Part shown: piece by piece, positions 5,909 through 9,633 of the stretch
How positions within the stretch are numbered: position 1 is the first letter of the stretch
Layout of the letters: every line of letters begins with the position of its first letter
Origin: Clostridia bacterium
Lineage (GTDB): Bacteria > Bacillota > Clostridia > Oscillospirales > Acutalibacteraceae
Length of the DNA: 9,633 nt
Direction of reading: 5' to 3'
Assembly (NCBI GenBank): GCA_900766895.1
Contig: CAAFXF010000134.1
Location: 1-9,633 of the forward strand
Position numbers and translations under genes: made by a program
The notes under the pieces: generated by a model
Database searches by the model: none
Seen by the model: only the letters and a program-made list of their open reading frames with translations
What the model was told of the DNA's origin: nothing

Positions 5909-6545
5909 ATGTTTGAACGATATAAGGAGGACATACGGAGCTTTATAGACCACGATCCGGCAACAGAAAATCCATTTGAAATTATTTTTCTTTATCCGGG
6001 CTTTAAGGCTCTTCGTTCTCACAAAAAGGCACATTGGTTTTATAAGCATAATATGCCGTTTATTGCAAGAGCAATCAGCCAACGCTCTGCCCATAAAACA
6101 GGGATTGAAATTCATCCCGGTGCAACTATCGGCAGGCGAGTGGTTATTGACCACGGACACGGAATAGTTATCGGCGAAACCGCAGAAATAGGCGACGATG
6201 TTATGATATATCAGGGGGTTACCTTGGGCGGTACCGGTAAGGATGTCGGCAAAAGACATCCGACAATTCAAAGCGGTGTTATGATTGGCGCCGGTGCAAA
6301 GGTGCTTGGTCCAATAACAATCGGAAAAAATGCAAAAATTGCCGCCGGAGCTGTTGTTGTAAAGGATGTTGATCCAAACTGTACGGTTGTCGGTGTTCCG
6401 GGTGAGATTGTAAGGATTGACGGGGAACGTGTTGATGATTTGGATCAAATTAACATTCCCGATCCGTTGATGAATGCAATAAGGCATAATGAAGAACAGA
6501 TTAATAATCTTATGGAAGAAATAAAAAAGTTAAAGGAGTATATAA

Positions 6546-6559
<14 letters not shown>
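5909..6559 (+). CDS. cysE: Serine O-acetyltransferase
   Basis: CysE makes O-acetylserine from serine and acetyl-CoA, the precursor that cysteine synthase converts to cysteine. The 216-residue product is the short Gram-positive form, close in length to Bacillus CysE and lacking the long N-terminal helical domain of the E. coli enzyme. The left-handed beta-helix spans about 66-167 with hexapeptide repeats (IHPGATIG, IDHGHGIVIGETAEIG, VTLGGTGKD, VMIGAGAKVLGPITIG). H82 in IDHG corresponds to the catalytic histidine. E67 in IEIHPG stands where E. coli has the partner aspartate. KRHPTI at 115-120 and GVP at 162-164 are typical. A helical tail of about 180-216 ends in isoleucine (NEDI), the residue that docks into cysteine synthase in enterobacterial CysE. 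The gene is the first after the T-box and overlaps cysS by 14 nt. Confidence 0.95.
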
Positions 6560-7940
<1,381 letters not shown>

Positions 7941-7958
7941 AGTAAGAGGGGAATTGTT

Positions 7959-9086
7959 ATGGTCGACAGAAAACAATTTAAGAACATAGAGATTTCAAGA
8001 CTTGGTCTTGGCAATATGCGTTTGCCTTGTAAAACACCTATTAAAAGAGAAGCAAATCCGTTAATTGATTATAACAAGGCTCAAGAACTTGTTGATATGG
8101 CTTATGAAAACGGTGTAAACTATTTTGACACTGCTTATATGTATCATGCAGGTAAGAGTGAAAAGTTCATTGGTCAGGCACTAAAAAAGTATCCGAGGGA
8201 AAGCTATTATTTAGCAGATAAGCTTCCTATTTGGATGTGTAAAAGGCCTGCTGATATGCAAAAGATTTTTGACAAGCAGCTTCAAAGAACCGGTATTGAT
8301 TGCTTTGATTTTTATCTTCTTCACTCTCTTGATAAGGGTAATTTCGAAAAATGCGAAAAGTACGGAGCGTATGATTTTCTTCTTGAAAAGCAAAAGCAAG
8401 GCTTGATAAAAAACATTGGCTTTTCCTTCCACGGAACAATTGACGATCTAAAGACTATCGTTGCCGCTCATCATTGGGATTTTGCACAGATACAGATGAA
8501 TTACCTCGATTGGAAAAATCAAGACGCCAAAACACAATACGAAATACTTACCGAAGCAGGAATTCCCGTTATTGTTATGGAGCCTGTCAGAGGCGGTAAG
8601 CTTGCAGATGTACCAAAGAGGGTAGAAGAGCTGTTTAAGAATAATGCCCCGGATAAAAGTATAGCTTCTTGGGCAATTCGCTTTTGTGCAACTCACGATA
8701 ATGTACTTACTATTTTGAGCGGTATGAACGCAAAGGAGCAAATGCTTGATAATCTTCAGTCGTTAACCGACTTTGTTCCTATGACAGATGTTGAATTAAA
8801 GATTTGTCAAAATGCCGCATCTATCATAAACGAAAGCGAAATTATACCGTGTACAGGCTGTGATTACTGTGCCGATTGTCCAAAGAGTGTAAAAATCAGT
8901 ACAATATTTGATGTGTACAATAAGCTCAAGACAGAGGAGTATACAGCAGAGCAGGCAAAAGAAAAATATGCACAGATTGATGTAAATCATACACAGTGCG
9001 TTGCCTGCGGAAAATGCAAGGAGCATTGTCCTCAAAGCATTGACATTCCGAAGATGCTGTCCGAAACAATATCTGCTACATTCTAA
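7959..9086 (+). CDS. Aldo/keto reductase with C-terminal ferredoxin-type [4Fe-4S] domain
   Basis: The protein is a predicted oxidoreductase; its substrate is unknown. Residues 1-270 form an aldo/keto reductase barrel with the catalytic tetrad D57, Y62, K88 and H122 (FDTAYMYH, ADKLP, YLLHS) and GFSFHG at 154-159. The C-terminal region carries two cysteine clusters: C298, C301, C304, C307 (CTGCDYCADCP) and C347, C350, C353, C357 (CVACGKCKEHCPQSIDIP). These are typical of the Fe-S-tailed AKR subfamily common in anaerobes (COG1453-like) and can hold one or two [4Fe-4S] clusters. Electrons might therefore come from ferredoxin as well as a nicotinamide cofactor; this is inference. The ATG follows GAGGGG (7946-7951) by 7 nt. 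It lies 18 nt after cysS with no terminator between, so it should share the cysteine T-box control, and a strong terminator follows. Fourteen of 375 residues are cysteine. Confidence 0.92.
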   Translation: MVDRKQFKNIEISRLGLGNMRLPCKTPIKREANPLIDYNKAQELVDMAYENGVNYFDTAYMYHAGKSEKFIGQALKKYPRESYYLADKLPIWMCKRPADMQKIFDKQLQRTGIDCFDFYLLHSLDKGNFEKCEKYGAYDFLLEKQKQGLIKNIGFSFHGTIDDLKTIVAAHHWDFAQIQMNYLDWKNQDAKTQYEILTEAGIPVIVMEPVRGGKLADVPKRVEELFKNNAPDKSIASWAIRFCATHDNVLTILSGMNAKEQMLDNLQSLTDFVPMTDVELKICQNAASIINESEIIPCTGCDYCADCPKSVKISTIFDVYNKLKTEEYTAEQAKEKYAQIDVNHTQCVACGKCKEHCPQSIDIPKMLSETISATF

Positions 9087-9090
9087 AACA

Positions 9091-9123
9091 AAAACAGCAA
9101 GGTTAAAAACCTTGCTGTTTTTT
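9091..9123. terminator. Strong intrinsic terminator after the cys operon, bidirectional
   Basis: AAAACAGCAAGG (9091-9102) pairs with CCTTGCTGTTTT (9110-9121) around a 7-nt loop, and a run of six T (9118-9123) closes the plus-strand terminator. It begins 5 nt after the reductase stop. On the minus strand the hairpin is followed by TTTTTGTTTTAG-like sequence, so it can also end the convergent dapB transcript, whose stop is at 9138-9136. Confidence 0.92.
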
Positions 9124-9135
9124 ATGTGTAATAAA

Positions 9136-9633
9136 TTATAATGCACTGACCAATTCGCCCATATCATACATTCCGGGCTCCTTACCGGTCATATAAACCG
9201 CGGCGTTAACTGCTCCTACGGCGAAAACCTCTTTTGATCTTGCCGAATGAGAGAGTGTGATTATCTCATCTCTTCCTGCAAATATTATTTCATGTTCGCC
9301 GACAATAGTGCCGCCTCTGATGGCATGTATACCAATTTCATTTTTAGTACGCTTTTCTCTTTTTGAGTGTCTGTCGTATTCATATTTCATTCTGTTGTCA
9401 AGCTCGTCATTAATTGCATCTGCAAGCATTAATGCAGTGCCCGACGGAGCATCAATCTTTTGATTGTGATGCTGTTCAACAATTTCAATATCAAATTCAT
9501 CACCAAGCAATGCGGCAGCTCTTCTTGCAAGGTTAGCAAGAAGATTAATACCCAAGCTGTAGTTGTATGTGAAGAAAACAGGACAATCATTAGATGCGTC
9601 TTTAATTTTTTGCTTTTGGCAATCATCATAGCC
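9136..9633 (-). CDS. dapB: 4-hydroxy-tetrahydrodipicolinate reductase, C-terminal 165 residues; N-terminus outside window
   Basis: DapB reduces 4-hydroxy-tetrahydrodipicolinate with NAD(P)H in the lysine and diaminopimelate pathway, feeding peptidoglycan synthesis. The minus-strand frame is open to the window edge, so about a third of the protein, including the N-terminal nucleotide-binding GxxGxxG motif, lies beyond 9633. The visible part starts in the linker (PVFFTYNYSLGINLL), followed by the signature EQHHNQKIDAPSGTA at fragment residues about 52-66. This holds the catalytic histidine and lysine (HHNQK) and the substrate-binding GT. IRGGTIVGEHEI at about 101-112 and the C-terminal MYDMGELV are also typical. 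The frame continues unbroken upstream of the TTG at 9555-9553, which is an internal leucine codon and not a start. The gene is convergent with the reductase and shares its terminator. Confidence 0.95.
   Translation of the reverse strand, partial: GYDDCQKQKIKDASNDCPVFFTYNYSLGINLLANLARRAAALLGDEFDIEIVEQHHNQKIDAPSGTALMLADAINDELDNRMKYEYDRHSKREKRTKNEIGIHAIRGGTIVGEHEIIFAGRDEIITLSHSARSKEVFAVGAVNAAVYMTGKEPGMYDMGELVSAL

Noticed and set aside
5798..6487. 229-codon open frame on the minus strand opposite cysE and the T-box
   Set aside because: It is antisense to the conserved beta-helix coding sequence and to a structured RNA; no family resemblance or ribosome binding site supports it.
9136..9555. dapB as a short complete gene starting at TTG 9555-9553
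   Set aside because: The frame stays open to 9633 and the upstream residues (PVFFTYNYSLG) match DapB, so the TTG is an internal leucine codon and the gene is simply cut by the window edge.

Overview
The window is a low-GC stretch of bacterial chromosome made up almost entirely of housekeeping genes. It most likely comes from an anaerobic Firmicute of class Clostridia, possibly Oscillospirales/Ruminococcaceae-like. The support is the AT-rich code, strong Shine-Dalgarno sites, a cysteine T-box leader, a zinc-ligand L28, the recA-recX-rimO-pgsA order and a ferredoxin-tailed aldo/keto reductase. The genus is not determined. I found no mobile element, CRISPR array, tRNA, rRNA or phage gene.

Layout: (1) 1-1565, the end of der (ribosome-assembly GTPase) overlapping plsY (acyl-glycerol-phosphate synthesis). 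It ends at a perfect palindromic terminator that also serves the convergent rpmB. (2) 1602-1787, rpmB (L28) on the minus strand. It is divergent from recA across a 191-bp promoter region that contains an 18-bp perfect palindrome set in the recA promoter. (3) 1979-5622, recA-recX-rimO-pgsA, a tightly packed operon: two 1-nt stop/start overlaps and one 14-nt overlap. (4) 5626-9086, a cysteine unit: a near-consensus promoter, a complete T-box riboswitch (UGC specifier, UGGA bulge matching tRNA-Cys U73, exclusive antiterminator and terminator), then cysE, cysS and a [Fe-S] aldo/keto reductase. A strong hairpin terminator follows. (5) 9136-9633, the C-terminal part of dapB on the minus strand, running off the window edge.

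How it fits together: uncharged tRNA-Cys should release transcription of both the cysteine-making enzyme (CysE, O-acetylserine) and the tRNA-charging enzyme (CysS), and, because no terminator separates them, the Fe-S aldo/keto reductase. No terminator is visible between pgsA and the T-box, so the T-box terminator may also act as the conditional 3' end of the recA operon. I did not see a clearly novel multi-gene system. The best leads are regulatory: the palindromes in the recA and cys promoters, the reductase in a cysteine regulon, and the shared T-box terminator.
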